DNA of 64,000 nt from Photorhabdus cinerea (lineage in GTDB: Bacteria > Pseudomonadota > Gammaproteobacteria > Enterobacterales > Enterobacteriaceae): contig NZ_PUJW01000001.1 in the NCBI RefSeq assembly GCF_011189575.1, forward strand, positions 310,001 through 374,000, read 5' to 3'. Position numbers and translations under genes: made by a program. The notes below the pieces were generated by a model. That model saw only the letters and a program-made list of their open reading frames with translations. It was not told the origin of the DNA and did no database searches. Positions within the stretch are counted from its first letter, which is position 1. The number at the start of each line of letters is the position of its first letter. Positions 16,947 to 26,528 of this stretch are shown piece after piece.

Positions 16947-18851
16947 ATGAATGATAATATCGCTCGTAAAATGCAACAGACTTACAATATTGCATATTGG
17001 GGAGGGAGTTACTACTACGTCAATGATTTAGGTAATGTCAGTGTTTGTCCAAACCCTGATTTACCAGGGGCAAGAATTGATCTTGCGGGATTAGTGAAAA
17101 GAGTTCAGGAAGAGCAGGAACATTTACGCTTGCCGGCGTTATTTTGTTTTCCTCAAATCCTACAGCATCGTTTGCGTTCAATTAACGCTGCATTCAGGCG
17201 AGCCAGAGAGTCATACGGCTATAAAGGTGATTACTTTTTAGTTTATCCCATTAAAGTTAACCAACAACGCCGGGTTATTGAATCGCTGGCAAGTTCTGGT
17301 GAACCTTTAGGGCTTGAGGCGGGTTCTAAAGCTGAGTTAATGGCGGTGTTAGCACATGCGGGTATGACTCGTACTGTAATCGTATGTAATGGATATAAAG
17401 ATCGTGAATATATTCGTTTGGCGCTGATAGGTGAAAAGTTAGGTCACAAAGTTTATTTGGTGATCGAAAAAATGTCTGAAATTGCTCAGGTGCTGGAAGA
17501 GGCTGAACGGCTGAATGTGATCCCCCGCCTGGGAGTTCGTGCACGTTTGGCATCGCAAGGCTCGGGTAAGTGGCAAGCCAGTGGTGGTGAAAAATCGAAA
17601 TTTGGGCTGGCGGCGACTCAGGTACTGCAATTGGTTGAGACTCTGCGTGAAGTGGGGCGGCTTGATAGTCTGCAATTACTGCATTTTCATCTTGGTTCAC
17701 AATTGTCGAATATTCGTGATATCGCAACGGGTGTCCGTGAGTCAGCCCGTTTTTATGTCGAGTTACATAAACTCGGTGTCAATATTCAGTGTTTTGACGT
17801 TGGCGGTGGATTAGGTGTCGATTATGAAGGAACTCGTTCTCAATCTGACTGTTCTGTAAACTACGGGTTGAATGAATATGCTAACAATGTGATTTGGGGC
17901 ATTGGTGATGCCTGTGATGAACATGGTTTACCACATCCGACCGTTATCACCGAATCTGGTCGTGCTCTGACTGCTCACCATACTGTGTTGGTATCCAATG
18001 TTATCGGTGTTGAACGTAATGAATTTACGCAGACAACGCCACCGGCAGAAGATGCTTCCCGCCCGCTTGCTAGTCTGTGGGAAACATGGCAGGAGATGCA
18101 TTCTGAAGGGAATAGACGTTCTTTACGTGAATCGTTGCATGACAGCCAGCTTGATCTGCATGATGTTCATACACAATATGCTCATGGCATGCTGGATTTG
18201 ACTGAGCGGGCTTGGGCGGAAGAGTTGTATTTGAATATCTGCCGTCGTATTCAGCAGGATCTTGATCCAAGCAACCGTGCTCATCGGCCAATTATTGATG
18301 AATTGCAAGAACGCATGGCAGACAAATTCTATGTGAATTTCTCTCTGTTTCAGTCTATGCCTGATGCATGGGGAATCGATCAGTTGTTCCCTGTTTTGCC
18401 GATTGAAGGGCTGGATAAGCCGTTGGATCGTCGCGCTGTCTTGTTAGATATCACCTGTGATTCCGATGGTATTATTGATCATTATGTGGATGGTGATGGT
18501 GTAGCAACGACAATGCCAATGCCTGCTTATGATCCTGATTACCCGCCAATGATTGGCTTCTTTATGGTAGGGGCATATCAGGAAATTCTTGGCAATATGC
18601 ATAACCTGTTTGGTGATACTGCGGCTATTGATGTTTATGTATTTGATAATGGCGAAGTGACCTATAACCAGAGTGAAGAGGGGGATTCAGTCGCGGATAT
18701 GCTGCAATATGTGAAACTGGACCCTAACGTGCTGATGGCCCGTTTCCGTGATCAAGTAAAAGGCACGGATTTGGACACCGGTTTGCAAGAGCAATTTTTA
18801 CTGGAATTTGAAAGTGGTCTTTATGGCTACACATATCTGGAAGATGAATAG
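16947..18851 (+). CDS. speA: Biosynthetic arginine decarboxylase
   Basis: SpeA decarboxylates arginine to agmatine, the first step of the putrescine route completed by SpeB. It is a PLP enzyme of fold III: the PLP lysine lies in FLVYPIKVNQQ near residue 103, with HFHLGSQ near 250, the Gly loop FDVGGGLGVDYEG near 285 and the catalytic segment LLDITCDSDG near 510. The 634 residues align throughout with E. coli SpeA except for about 24 fewer at the N-terminus. ATG 16947 has AAGGAG 8 bases upstream. speB follows after 170 bases in the same direction. Confidence 0.97.
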   Translation: MNDNIARKMQQTYNIAYWGGSYYYVNDLGNVSVCPNPDLPGARIDLAGLVKRVQEEQEHLRLPALFCFPQILQHRLRSINAAFRRARESYGYKGDYFLVYPIKVNQQRRVIESLASSGEPLGLEAGSKAELMAVLAHAGMTRTVIVCNGYKDREYIRLALIGEKLGHKVYLVIEKMSEIAQVLEEAERLNVIPRLGVRARLASQGSGKWQASGGEKSKFGLAATQVLQLVETLREVGRLDSLQLLHFHLGSQLSNIRDIATGVRESARFYVELHKLGVNIQCFDVGGGLGVDYEGTRSQSDCSVNYGLNEYANNVIWGIGDACDEHGLPHPTVITESGRALTAHHTVLVSNVIGVERNEFTQTTPPAEDASRPLASLWETWQEMHSEGNRRSLRESLHDSQLDLHDVHTQYAHGMLDLTERAWAEELYLNICRRIQQDLDPSNRAHRPIIDELQERMADKFYVNFSLFQSMPDAWGIDQLFPVLPIEGLDKPLDRRAVLLDITCDSDGIIDHYVDGDGVATTMPMPAYDPDYPPMIGFFMVGAYQEILGNMHNLFGDTAAIDVYVFDNGEVTYNQSEEGDSVADMLQYVKLDPNVLMARFRDQVKGTDLDTGLQEQFLLEFESGLYGYTYLEDE

Positions 18852-19021
18852 TCTTCTGGTGTTAATTAAGCCTCCTGTATACAGATAGCGTTATTTATAA
18901 AACCAGATTTGGGGATGCATAGAAATGGGATTATCTCAGGGATACCCCATTTCGTAATAGCATTAGGTATTCTGGAATTAAATAGCATTATCCTGTCAGG
19001 AAACTTCTGAGGATATATCTC

Positions 19022-19948
19022 ATGACAATAAGTACCTTGGGCAACCAACAAGATAACTCTCTAGTTTCTAACGCCTTCGGTTTCCTGCGCTTTCCGCTGA
19101 ATTTCCAGCCGTATTCTAGCGATGCAGAGTGGGTAATTACCGGAGTGCCATTTGATATGGCAACATCAGGTCGTTCAGGCAGTCGCCACGGGCCTGCGGC
19201 TATTCGCCAGGTTTCTACTAACCTGGCATGGGAAAGCCGCCGCTGGCCGTGGGACTTTAAATTACGCAATCATCTAAATGTTGTGGATTGTGGTGATTTG
19301 GTCTTCGATTTTGGTGATGCTCAGGATATGAGTAACAAATTACAGGACCATGCGGAAAGAGTGTTGGCTTCCGGTAAGCGCATGCTTTCTTTTGGTGGTG
19401 ATCATTTCATTACTTTGCCGCTTTTACGCGCTCATGCTAAACATTTTGGCAAAATGGCTCTGGTCCATTTTGATGCTCATTCTGATACCTATCCAAACGG
19501 TAGCAAATTTGACCATGGTACTATGTTCTACCATGCTCCAAACGAAGGATTGATCGACCCACATCATTCAGTACAGATTGGTATACGTACTGAACATGGT
19601 CAGGACGATGGTTTCACCGTGTTGGATGCTGCTCAGGTTAATGAGCGTAGTGTGGATGATTTGCTCGCTCAGATAAAAGAGACTGTTGGTGATATGCCGG
19701 TTTATCTGACTTTCGATATCGATTGTATTGATCCTGCTTTTGCACCAGGTACGGGTACGCCTGTAATTGGTGGACTGACAACCGATCGGGTATTGAAATT
19801 GCTGCGCGGTTTGCAACCGCTAAATATTGTCGGTATGGATGTGGTAGAAGTGGCTCCAGCTTATGATCAGTCTGAGATCACTGCTTTAGCAGGGGCAACG
19901 GTTGCGCTGGAGATGCTTTACTTACAGGCAGCTAAGAAGATAATCTGA
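19022..19948 (+). CDS. speB: Agmatinase
   Basis: SpeB hydrolyses agmatine to putrescine and urea in the cytosol. It belongs to the ureohydrolase family with its binuclear Mn2+ site ligands in GGDHF (near residue 122), HFDAHSDTY (near 150) and FDIDCIDPAFAPGTGTP (near 235). Length is 308 aa, normal. A GAGG ribosome-binding site lies before ATG 19022. It forms the speAB pathway pair with the decarboxylase just upstream and is followed by a long hairpin. Confidence 0.97.
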   Translation: MTISTLGNQQDNSLVSNAFGFLRFPLNFQPYSSDAEWVITGVPFDMATSGRSGSRHGPAAIRQVSTNLAWESRRWPWDFKLRNHLNVVDCGDLVFDFGDAQDMSNKLQDHAERVLASGKRMLSFGGDHFITLPLLRAHAKHFGKMALVHFDAHSDTYPNGSKFDHGTMFYHAPNEGLIDPHHSVQIGIRTEHGQDDGFTVLDAAQVNERSVDDLLAQIKETVGDMPVYLTFDIDCIDPAFAPGTGTPVIGGLTTDRVLKLLRGLQPLNIVGMDVVEVAPAYDQSEITALAGATVALEMLYLQAAKKII

Positions 19949-19973
19949 ATTCTTATGCACTAATATATAACAT

Positions 19974-20020
19974 CAGGGGATAGTCGCTAAGCTCGTAACG
20001 AGTTGTGAATCTATCCCCTG
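19974..20020 (+). terminator. Long hairpin downstream of speB
   Basis: CAGGGGATAG and CTATCCCCTG are perfect 10-base arms enclosing a smaller CTCGT/ACGAG stem. It is probably the speAB terminator or a transcript-stabilising structure; the T-run is weak. Confidence 0.6.
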
Positions 20021-20054
20021 GTTCAGTATTATTTGAATTGGTGTGGCCTTTATA

Positions 20055-20181
20055 TATACCCTATGGATTTCAAGATGCATCGCGACGGCAAGGGAGCGAA
20101 TCCCCGGGAGCATAGATAACTCTGTGACCGGGGTGAGTGAGTGCAGCCAACAAAGAAGCAACTTGAAAGATGACAGGTATA
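20055..20181 (+). repeat. ERIC element, copy 2 (127 bp)
   Basis: Nearly identical to the copy at 10744, with the same length and orientation, between speB and the fimbrial island. Confidence 0.93.
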
Positions 20182-20302
20182 TATGCATGTGTTTATATGC
20201 TTTCCTATGGATATCCTCTATCATTTTTCACATATGAGCATTGATTAACCGAATGCCATTCAATTCAAGCAATAAAAAAATGCAATATTATCCAAACAGC
20301 GC

Positions 20303-20318
20303 TTAATGCGACAGAACC
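20303..20318 (+). repeat. Left 16-bp inverted repeat flanking the fimbrial island
   Basis: TTAATGCGACAGAACC, followed inward by a C-rich stretch. The exact reverse complement lies at 28237-28252, so the pair encloses the whole fimbrial operon. Confidence 0.85.
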
Positions 20319-20384
20319 TCCCCGCCCGCACTGGGCTAGGGTTTACAGCAGTTTTTGCTAAACCATTCCGACAAATTCCCCGGC

Positions 20385-21539
20385 CTAAGCAGATGGTTCG
20401 ACGAAATTAACATCCGACCACACTGAGATGACAGCAACGGCACTGGCTCGCCCTCCGGCTCCGTCAGTCTTCATCAGAATCGGTACAACAGACAGTTGTG
20501 TTGATGCGGTATAGCTATCGTCTCCCCGCTTAACGTATCTTGCGTTCTCTCCTTCGCCTCTGTGCCCAGTACCGAGAGATAAGGGTTTGTTGGCAGAATC
20601 GGTGAACGCGAAGGCGATATCTTCTATTGAGGAAGCTAATGCATTCGGTTTCCCCGGCACAAGTGGCCCATCGATTCGGTAGAGCAGGCGTGAATGTAGG
20701 AATACATCGTCATCGCTGGAACATGTGCTGCTTATCCCTATCTGTCTGGCTGACGCCAGAGGGTCTCCCGCCTGTTTACCGATTCTTTTCACCGTTCCCC
20801 AATCCACCGATGAGGGTGTCAGGACAACCGCACAGGTGGATGGCTTTTTGACCGGTGAGAGAATAACTGTGGTCCATAGTGGTTTCAGCATGCCGTTAGA
20901 ACCCAATATGGCCGCAGGAGTCCAGCCGACCGCGCCAACTGACAGGGGACTGACTCCTGCCTTCGCATTGAAATTGCCGTCACTGTCCGGGTAAATTGCT
21001 CCTGTCACGGTGCGGACACTGACATCAACCAGGCCGTTGGTATCGGGAATGCAGGGAATGTTAACGCCGACATTCCCCCCTGCCAGACTGGCTGAGCGAT
21101 ACGTACCGGGTGAACCGTGTGTCTGGCAAGAGAGTGAAGATTGCCCGACATCAACCATAAAGTCGCCGGACCGTCCCACCCTGACGCTACTCGGTGACGA
21201 CGAAGAGATTAATGGGCTCGTTCCAGACTCCACCGTGTAGGCCATAAACTGCGTTCCAGCAGAAACGCGACAGGTTGTTGACCAGTCAAGAGGACCACTG
21301 GTGGTATAGCCTACTATCTCATCACGTGAGTAATCACGCTTATCTTTGTTGTTTGGCACCATTGCATAACCGGTGACATTGCGAACCATCTGCACCAGTT
21401 CAATCTCACAGTCCTGATAAGTCTCTGCCGATTGGAGTGGCAAAGCGGTCAATAAAAAGAGCAGTGATACCCCTAGGCCCATGAGGGTTGAGACGGGATT
21501 TGCTACACTACTGCTCCACAAACGTTCAGTGTTTAACAT
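20385..21539 (-). CDS. Fimbrial tip adhesin or minor subunit
   Basis: Last gene of the fimbrial operon, 384 residues with an N-terminal signal peptide (LLFLLTALPLQSA/ETYQDC). Its length, about twice that of a pilin, and its terminal place fit a two-domain tip adhesin whose C-terminal half (from STCAVVLTPSSVDWG) resembles a pilin domain and ends with a beta-strand for chaperone and usher binding. The binding domain has paired cysteines but no known receptor signature. ATG 21539 follows GGAGAGAAG; a codon 24 bases upstream lacks such a site. The receptor is unknown. Confidence 0.78.
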   Translation of the reverse strand: MLNTERLWSSSVANPVSTLMGLGVSLLFLLTALPLQSAETYQDCEIELVQMVRNVTGYAMVPNNKDKRDYSRDEIVGYTTSGPLDWSTTCRVSAGTQFMAYTVESGTSPLISSSSPSSVRVGRSGDFMVDVGQSSLSCQTHGSPGTYRSASLAGGNVGVNIPCIPDTNGLVDVSVRTVTGAIYPDSDGNFNAKAGVSPLSVGAVGWTPAAILGSNGMLKPLWTTVILSPVKKPSTCAVVLTPSSVDWGTVKRIGKQAGDPLASARQIGISSTCSSDDDVFLHSRLLYRIDGPLVPGKPNALASSIEDIAFAFTDSANKPLSLGTGHRGEGENARYVKRGDDSYTASTQLSVVPILMKTDGAGGRASAVAVISVWSDVNFVEPSA

Positions 21540-21632
21540 TCTTCTTCTCTCCAAACTACTCATTTGTTCAAATCGCTTACTTTAACTGCCGAGATAACCT
21601 CACTTTTGTCGGTGCCTACATGAGGGTAACGC

Positions 21633-24275
21633 TTACAGACACACTGCATTTGCCTGCACCAATTGCCCGGGTGTATCGGACGGCACCTGATAACGGGTGA
21701 TACATTGTTGCGTTGCCCCGTTTCCCCATTTGACTTTCACGCGACCGGCGGGGGGCATACCGCTTAGATAAACCCGGCCGTTATCGCCCACAATGCCACC
21801 ACCGGCCTGAGTAGTATTCTCTTCCAGCGTCGCGGTAGCGCCAAAGGGTACCGGTTTGCCATGATGTGTCAAAGTCAACAGTAACTGGCTGCCTGAGCGA
21901 ACTTGATAATTTGCCAGCGTCACTGCTCCTCTGGTCGGATAAACGTTCTTACTGGTCTGGTCAATATCGACCCCTTCCGGCAGGGTGGATGGGTCTAGAT
22001 TGATAGTGTTTTTTTGGTATACCGATCCGCCCGGCAGTACGGCGTAGCCACGCCAGTCGGTCTGCACGTTGCCGTCACCGACCGTCACCCCTTTCGCCCC
22101 GGGCGCGCGGACCAACACAGCTTCCTCGCCCAGTGAGCGTGATAGCGTCATACCGTAAGGATGGATTAGAAGAGCACCGGAAGCCCCGTAGGTGAAGTGA
22201 TAGCTATTTGCGCTGTCATTGTAGCCCAGATTAACGTTTCCCTGACTGCCCTGATAACTCAGAGACAAGGCCCGGCTGTTTTGCTGGCCGCTGTTCCCCC
22301 AACCTCGCTGGAGGGTATAATTCAAACGGTTATTCCATAACATGCCACTGATCCCAGTCTGCTGAGTGAGGTTACCCTGCGAGTCGCGCGAAGCTGTATA
22401 ACGGGTGTAAACGCCCCGTAGCGCAGACGATGAACCAAAGAGACTGAGCGGGACCTGCATATTGAATGACACCTGACGATTCTCCGACCAGTTGCCTGCC
22501 CCTTCCATGCGATAAATGTTATAACTCAGGTTATAACTGATCCCCATCAGCATTGCGTTATAACCCAGATTCAGATTGTTGTCAGTACGGCCATTCCAAT
22601 AATCGTTGCGCGTCCCGGAGGCGTAAAGACTGCCCCAACGTCCTAGCGTTTGACGCAGGTTCACCTGCCAGGTGCTTTGACGTCGGTCAAGCGCCCACGG
22701 GACCTGATATTCATTCAAGCTGTACCCCATGCTGTTAACATCACTGAAACTGTAATAATGCTGAGTGGAATAGCGGTAGGCGGCCAGATCAATGCCGGTG
22801 CCGGTACTGATCAAGTTCTTAGAGTATTTCACCCGATAAGATTGGCCTTGTTGCCGGTTATTTTCCTGCTCCTTGGCCCCTTGCAACTGGGCACGGGCAA
22901 ACGTCACATCCGCAGACAGTGCACCGAATGCCCCCAGTGACACGCCCGAGCCTAATACACCCGACTGGTAGTTGCCTGCGACCAGTCCCCCGCCGTACAA
23001 GGTGATATTGTGTGGCAAACCATAGACCAGAGTGCCCAGAGCAAATACCGGGGAACGGCTGCCATCGGTGAGGTTGCCGCCGTGATATTGACCGGCCGTT
23101 AACTCATATTTAATGCCGCCGGGACGCTGCATCATCGGGACAGATGAAGAAGCAAGGGTAGAGACACGAGTACTGCCATCTTCCTCTTTGACTGTGACCG
23201 TCAGGTCGCCAGAATCCCCGGTGGTGTACAGGTCGGTGAAACGAAACGGCCCCGGCGCCACCGTGGTTTGATACACGGTATAACCATTCTGAGATACGGT
23301 CACCTGCGCATTAGAGCTCGCCACACCGGTTATCTCCGGGGCAAAACCGCGCTGACTGTCAGGTAACATGGCCTCCTCCGAAGCCAGTTTCATGCCACGC
23401 AATGGGATGCTGTCAAAAATATCCCCACCGGTATACGTTTCACCAGCCGTGAATTCACTGAGCAGTGACTGCACATCACGTTGCAGATAGGTATTACTCA
23501 CCTGCCATTGGGTTTGCGTCGAGGGGGAAAAACCGGAGGGTCCTTCGTTGCGCTGGCGATTGTAACTGTAAGTTTGCGTGCTGCGCAGACGCCACGGCCC
23601 CAGATTCAACCCATTACGAAAAGAGGCAAACAGATTACGGGAGCGTGATCCGCCGCCGGTTTCTTGACCGTCATAACGCCCTTCCGAACCGTTGACGGTG
23701 TAATTCATCAAAAAGGCCGGTATCCCGTTATCCCACAGTGACGGATCGACCATCCCAGAATGGTGGGGCTGCATAGCTGCCTGAGGGACACTCAGATCCA
23801 AACGCAAATGGGCGAAATCCAGTATCGCGCGGGCATGTGGGATCTGTTTCGTCAGATCCGTGATGGGGCTATCGCTCGCTTTTCCCTGAAAAGCCGGTAA
23901 CCCGCGAATATTGACCCCATACTCTTCGAGCTGTGCAACCGTTAATACCGGTTGCAGATGGTCATTTACCAATCTAAATTCAATCTCGCGGTTATCCACC
24001 TTATTCTGGTTCATGTAGACATCCACCAAATAGCGTCCCGGTGCGACATAGCCCGCGTTTTCATACACCGAGAGATCGATATGCTCCTGCTCCCCCGTCG
24101 CCCCCATCAGGAAAGCGGGATTAAAGTATTCCCGCGCAGAGGTAGGCAAGGTTGTCGCCGTCAGTGAGCATAGCAGACATACATATACAGGACGGAGCCG
24201 GAAACTGCCCGACTGACCGGGCGCACGTTGACTGCCTGCCAGCCACGCAGACGAAAATAAAATGTTTATTGTCAT
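21633..24275 (-). CDS. Fimbrial outer-membrane usher
   Basis: Usher pore that accepts chaperone-subunit complexes and exports the growing fimbria. The 880-residue protein begins with a signal region, then the N-terminal periplasmic domain starting at YFNPAFLMG, the 24-strand barrel with the plug and middle domain (GFAPEITGVASSNAQVTV near residue 320), and C-terminal domains ending in a cysteine pair (CITRYQVP to the last VCL). All parts are present and intact. It sits between the third chaperone and the adhesin gene. Confidence 0.93.
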   Translation of the reverse strand: MTINILFSSAWLAGSQRAPGQSGSFRLRPVYVCLLCSLTATTLPTSAREYFNPAFLMGATGEQEHIDLSVYENAGYVAPGRYLVDVYMNQNKVDNREIEFRLVNDHLQPVLTVAQLEEYGVNIRGLPAFQGKASDSPITDLTKQIPHARAILDFAHLRLDLSVPQAAMQPHHSGMVDPSLWDNGIPAFLMNYTVNGSEGRYDGQETGGGSRSRNLFASFRNGLNLGPWRLRSTQTYSYNRQRNEGPSGFSPSTQTQWQVSNTYLQRDVQSLLSEFTAGETYTGGDIFDSIPLRGMKLASEEAMLPDSQRGFAPEITGVASSNAQVTVSQNGYTVYQTTVAPGPFRFTDLYTTGDSGDLTVTVKEEDGSTRVSTLASSSVPMMQRPGGIKYELTAGQYHGGNLTDGSRSPVFALGTLVYGLPHNITLYGGGLVAGNYQSGVLGSGVSLGAFGALSADVTFARAQLQGAKEQENNRQQGQSYRVKYSKNLISTGTGIDLAAYRYSTQHYYSFSDVNSMGYSLNEYQVPWALDRRQSTWQVNLRQTLGRWGSLYASGTRNDYWNGRTDNNLNLGYNAMLMGISYNLSYNIYRMEGAGNWSENRQVSFNMQVPLSLFGSSSALRGVYTRYTASRDSQGNLTQQTGISGMLWNNRLNYTLQRGWGNSGQQNSRALSLSYQGSQGNVNLGYNDSANSYHFTYGASGALLIHPYGMTLSRSLGEEAVLVRAPGAKGVTVGDGNVQTDWRGYAVLPGGSVYQKNTINLDPSTLPEGVDIDQTSKNVYPTRGAVTLANYQVRSGSQLLLTLTHHGKPVPFGATATLEENTTQAGGGIVGDNGRVYLSGMPPAGRVKVKWGNGATQQCITRYQVPSDTPGQLVQANAVCL

Positions 24276-24357
24276 AGCTCATTTCTGCTTCTAACTTAAG
24301 CCTATGCTGTTAATCTTGAGGTCACTTTGCCGGTCACTACTCACAGATGAGAACGGG

Positions 24358-25149
24358 TCATAACGGAACATGGCGATCCTGACTGTCGCCGGGAAAACGC
24401 CAGACCAGTGGCCCCTGTACTCCGGCGGTAAACGAATAGGTTTGTATGCCTTTCGGGAGCACCATCGCCTGACGTATGTGATCATCTGCCTGTTGGGTGC
24501 CTACTTTCAGGGCAGAAAAGGTCAGAAAATAGGGAGTGGGATTTTCCACCCGTAACTGCGTCCCCTGAAGGGAAAATTTCACCTGTTTAGCCACCGTGGC
24601 GTTATCCCGGTCGGGTACTCCTTGAGGATGATAAAACAGTCGGATATTCATCTGTAAAGCGACCTGCACCTGCGACGCTTTGTCTGTCCGGTGACTTAAT
24701 GCCGGTGCCTCTGCGGTATCCGGTACGGCAACTCCCGGGATAGCTCGCAAAGAAACTACGAAGGCCGATTCCCGATCCGGCGGTAATTGCCCCCCAAGCT
24801 GGCGAATACGGAACGAAAATTTCTCGCCAGCCTCGACCCGTTTTAACGGAGGCAGAACGATAAAAGGGGGAACTTGCTCGGCTTGGGTGTCAAAGCGACC
24901 GGTATCGGGGTCCATCGGGCTGACAAATCCCTGTACCAGATAGTTCTGCGCCGTGTGATTAGTCATGCTGAGCGTCACGCCTCCCGGGCTATCTTTAGCC
25001 ATATAAGACAACTGCATCGGGGAGAACGATAGCCCTTGATTATCAACCGCCTGCGCCTTGAATATATTCCCTAGCAGCAGGGCGAAACCGAGGGAATAAA
25101 GCATTACCCCCCAGTGTGTCCGCCCATGCCGGTTACTGACTCTCTTCAT
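24358..25149 (-). CDS. Periplasmic fimbrial chaperone, third copy
   Basis: PapD-like periplasmic chaperone of 263 residues. It has a signal peptide (YSLGFALLLGNIFKAQA) and two Ig-like domains with the family's subunit-groove motif (LPPDRESAFVVSLRAIP near residue 130) and VENPTPYFLTFSALKVG. It is the most divergent of the three chaperones here. ATG 25149 follows GGAGGTGGAGA; an upstream ATG at 25194 that overlaps the preceding stop has no ribosome-binding site. It probably serves a particular subunit or the adhesin, but that pairing is inferred. Confidence 0.88.
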   Translation of the reverse strand: MKRVSNRHGRTHWGVMLYSLGFALLLGNIFKAQAVDNQGLSFSPMQLSYMAKDSPGGVTLSMTNHTAQNYLVQGFVSPMDPDTGRFDTQAEQVPPFIVLPPLKRVEAGEKFSFRIRQLGGQLPPDRESAFVVSLRAIPGVAVPDTAEAPALSHRTDKASQVQVALQMNIRLFYHPQGVPDRDNATVAKQVKFSLQGTQLRVENPTPYFLTFSALKVGTQQADDHIRQAMVLPKGIQTYSFTAGVQGPLVWRFPGDSQDRHVPL

Positions 25150-25187
25150 TCTCCACCTCCGTAGAAAAGTAGAAAACAAGGGCGGAT

Positions 25188-25922
25188 TTAACATGCCACC
25201 CTGACGGTAAATATTTTTGAAGCCCCGCCGTAATCGTTAATCATCGACCAGCTCACTGATTTTTTACCCACCAGCCCGGCATAGGTCACACAATCCTGTG
25301 GCGCTATCATGGAGGGATAGAGGTTCAGATCGAGCGCCTGTCCGTCCAGCATGAGACTGTCCAGCGACAGGAAATACGGAGTGGGATTGCACGCCTTGAT
25401 GCCATCGGGTTGCGACTGAAAGCGGAGCTGTCCATACGCTTCTTCAGGCAACATCGGCAGGCCATACGGTCGCCAGAAAAACTTAATCCGCATTCCCATG
25501 CTCATCGACGCCTGATCCCGAATGTGCTCATTCGCCATCTGATGGGAGGCGGGGATAGCATTCATTTGGACATACCCGAGCGATTCCCGACCCACCGGAA
25601 AGGGGGGGTGATTAAAGGTTGGCAAAATACGCAAGCTGTTTTGACTGTTGGCTTCCAACCTGAACAGCGGCGGTATCACTACAAACGCCGGTGTAGTTTT
25701 CTCCTGATCTTCCGTTATCCTTACCTGCACCAGCCACGCCTGAGGTGTGGTATTGACCACTGTCAGCGTTTGTGCCCGCTCCCCTTGGGTAAAAATCACC
25801 CGGGTTTTATTTAGGCTGATACCGGCGGCTAGACAGGATTCTGTACCGGTCATCCCTAACCCTAGCCAGAACACCAATGGCACCAGCCGGTACCATGCAG
25901 GGCGTACCCGACCTGTTTCCAC
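25188..25922 (-). CDS. Periplasmic fimbrial chaperone, second copy
   Basis: PapD-like chaperone of 244 residues with a signal peptide ending near CLAA/GISLNKTRV. The groove motif is altered (FPVGRESLGYVQMNAIP, with VGRES in place of the usual xDRES), and it continues with CNPTPYFLSLDSLMLDG. The start is GTG 25922 after AGGAGG. It lies immediately upstream of the third chaperone gene. The changed motif still keeps the Arg that anchors the subunit carboxylate. Confidence 0.88.
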   Translation of the reverse strand: METGRVRPAWYRLVPLVFWLGLGMTGTESCLAAGISLNKTRVIFTQGERAQTLTVVNTTPQAWLVQVRITEDQEKTTPAFVVIPPLFRLEANSQNSLRILPTFNHPPFPVGRESLGYVQMNAIPASHQMANEHIRDQASMSMGMRIKFFWRPYGLPMLPEEAYGQLRFQSQPDGIKACNPTPYFLSLDSLMLDGQALDLNLYPSMIAPQDCVTYAGLVGKKSVSWSMINDYGGASKIFTVRVAC

Positions 25923-25955
25923 AACGCCTCCTGAAACCTGTTACCTGAGCCACAC

Positions 25956-26528
25956 TCAGTGATAGTTAAATTGAAATTGAATGTGCGCGGTCAGTTCACC
26001 GGGAGTCGGCACAGCCGTGCCGGATTCATGCCGCATATCCATTAGGAAGGTAATTTGACTGTCTTTAGCTGCGTTACCCAGTGGCGCCAAATTCACATAA
26101 TCGCCATTTTTCAGGTAGTTCCCCAGCCCACCGCCCGGCAATTGATAGCGCAGGCCAAATCCTACATTTCCCGCTACAGTTGACGCTTTATCCCGAAATA
26201 ACGTCGGGTGGTCTTCTGGCGTGGCGCCGACTATTTTAATCGCCGGGGCACGACCTGCTCTGGCTGACCCCGCACAGCCTGACAACGCCAACGTAATGGG
26301 TTTGCTGCCCGCCGCCGCAATATGTTGCGTGCTGTACCGCACCTCGGTGAGTGGTACGGATGAAAACTCGACATGGGATGTCTGCATGTAGAGCTCACAG
26401 GTTGGCTGCTCCAGCGTCAATGCCAATGTCAGTTCTGCTGTGTTTGAGCTCGCTTCCCCAGGCAGAGGGGCGGTACAGAGCAGGCTGGCTAATGTTGTCT
26501 GTCTGATAAGAGTCCACGGTTTGCACAT
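25956..26528 (-). CDS. Minor fimbrial subunit
   Basis: Pilin-like protein of 190 residues with a signal peptide, the N-terminal donor strand region (ELTLALTLEQPTCEL), a cysteine pair (TCEL and SGCAG), and the usual terminal beta-strand with penultimate aromatics (AHIQFQFNYH). Its ATG overlaps the chaperone-1 stop by one base (TAATG), so the two are translationally coupled. It probably forms a linker, tip or anchor part of the fibre. Confidence 0.85.
   Translation of the reverse strand: MCKPWTLIRQTTLASLLCTAPLPGEASSNTAELTLALTLEQPTCELYMQTSHVEFSSVPLTEVRYSTQHIAAAGSKPITLALSGCAGSARAGRAPAIKIVGATPEDHPTLFRDKASTVAGNVGFGLRYQLPGGGLGNYLKNGDYVNLAPLGNAAKDSQITFLMDMRHESGTAVPTPGELTAHIQFQFNYH

Noticed and set aside
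25410..25814. 134-codon plus-strand frame inside the fimbrial operon
   Set aside because: Antisense shadow of a clear chaperone gene in GC-rich DNA, as are the similar plus-strand frames across the usher.
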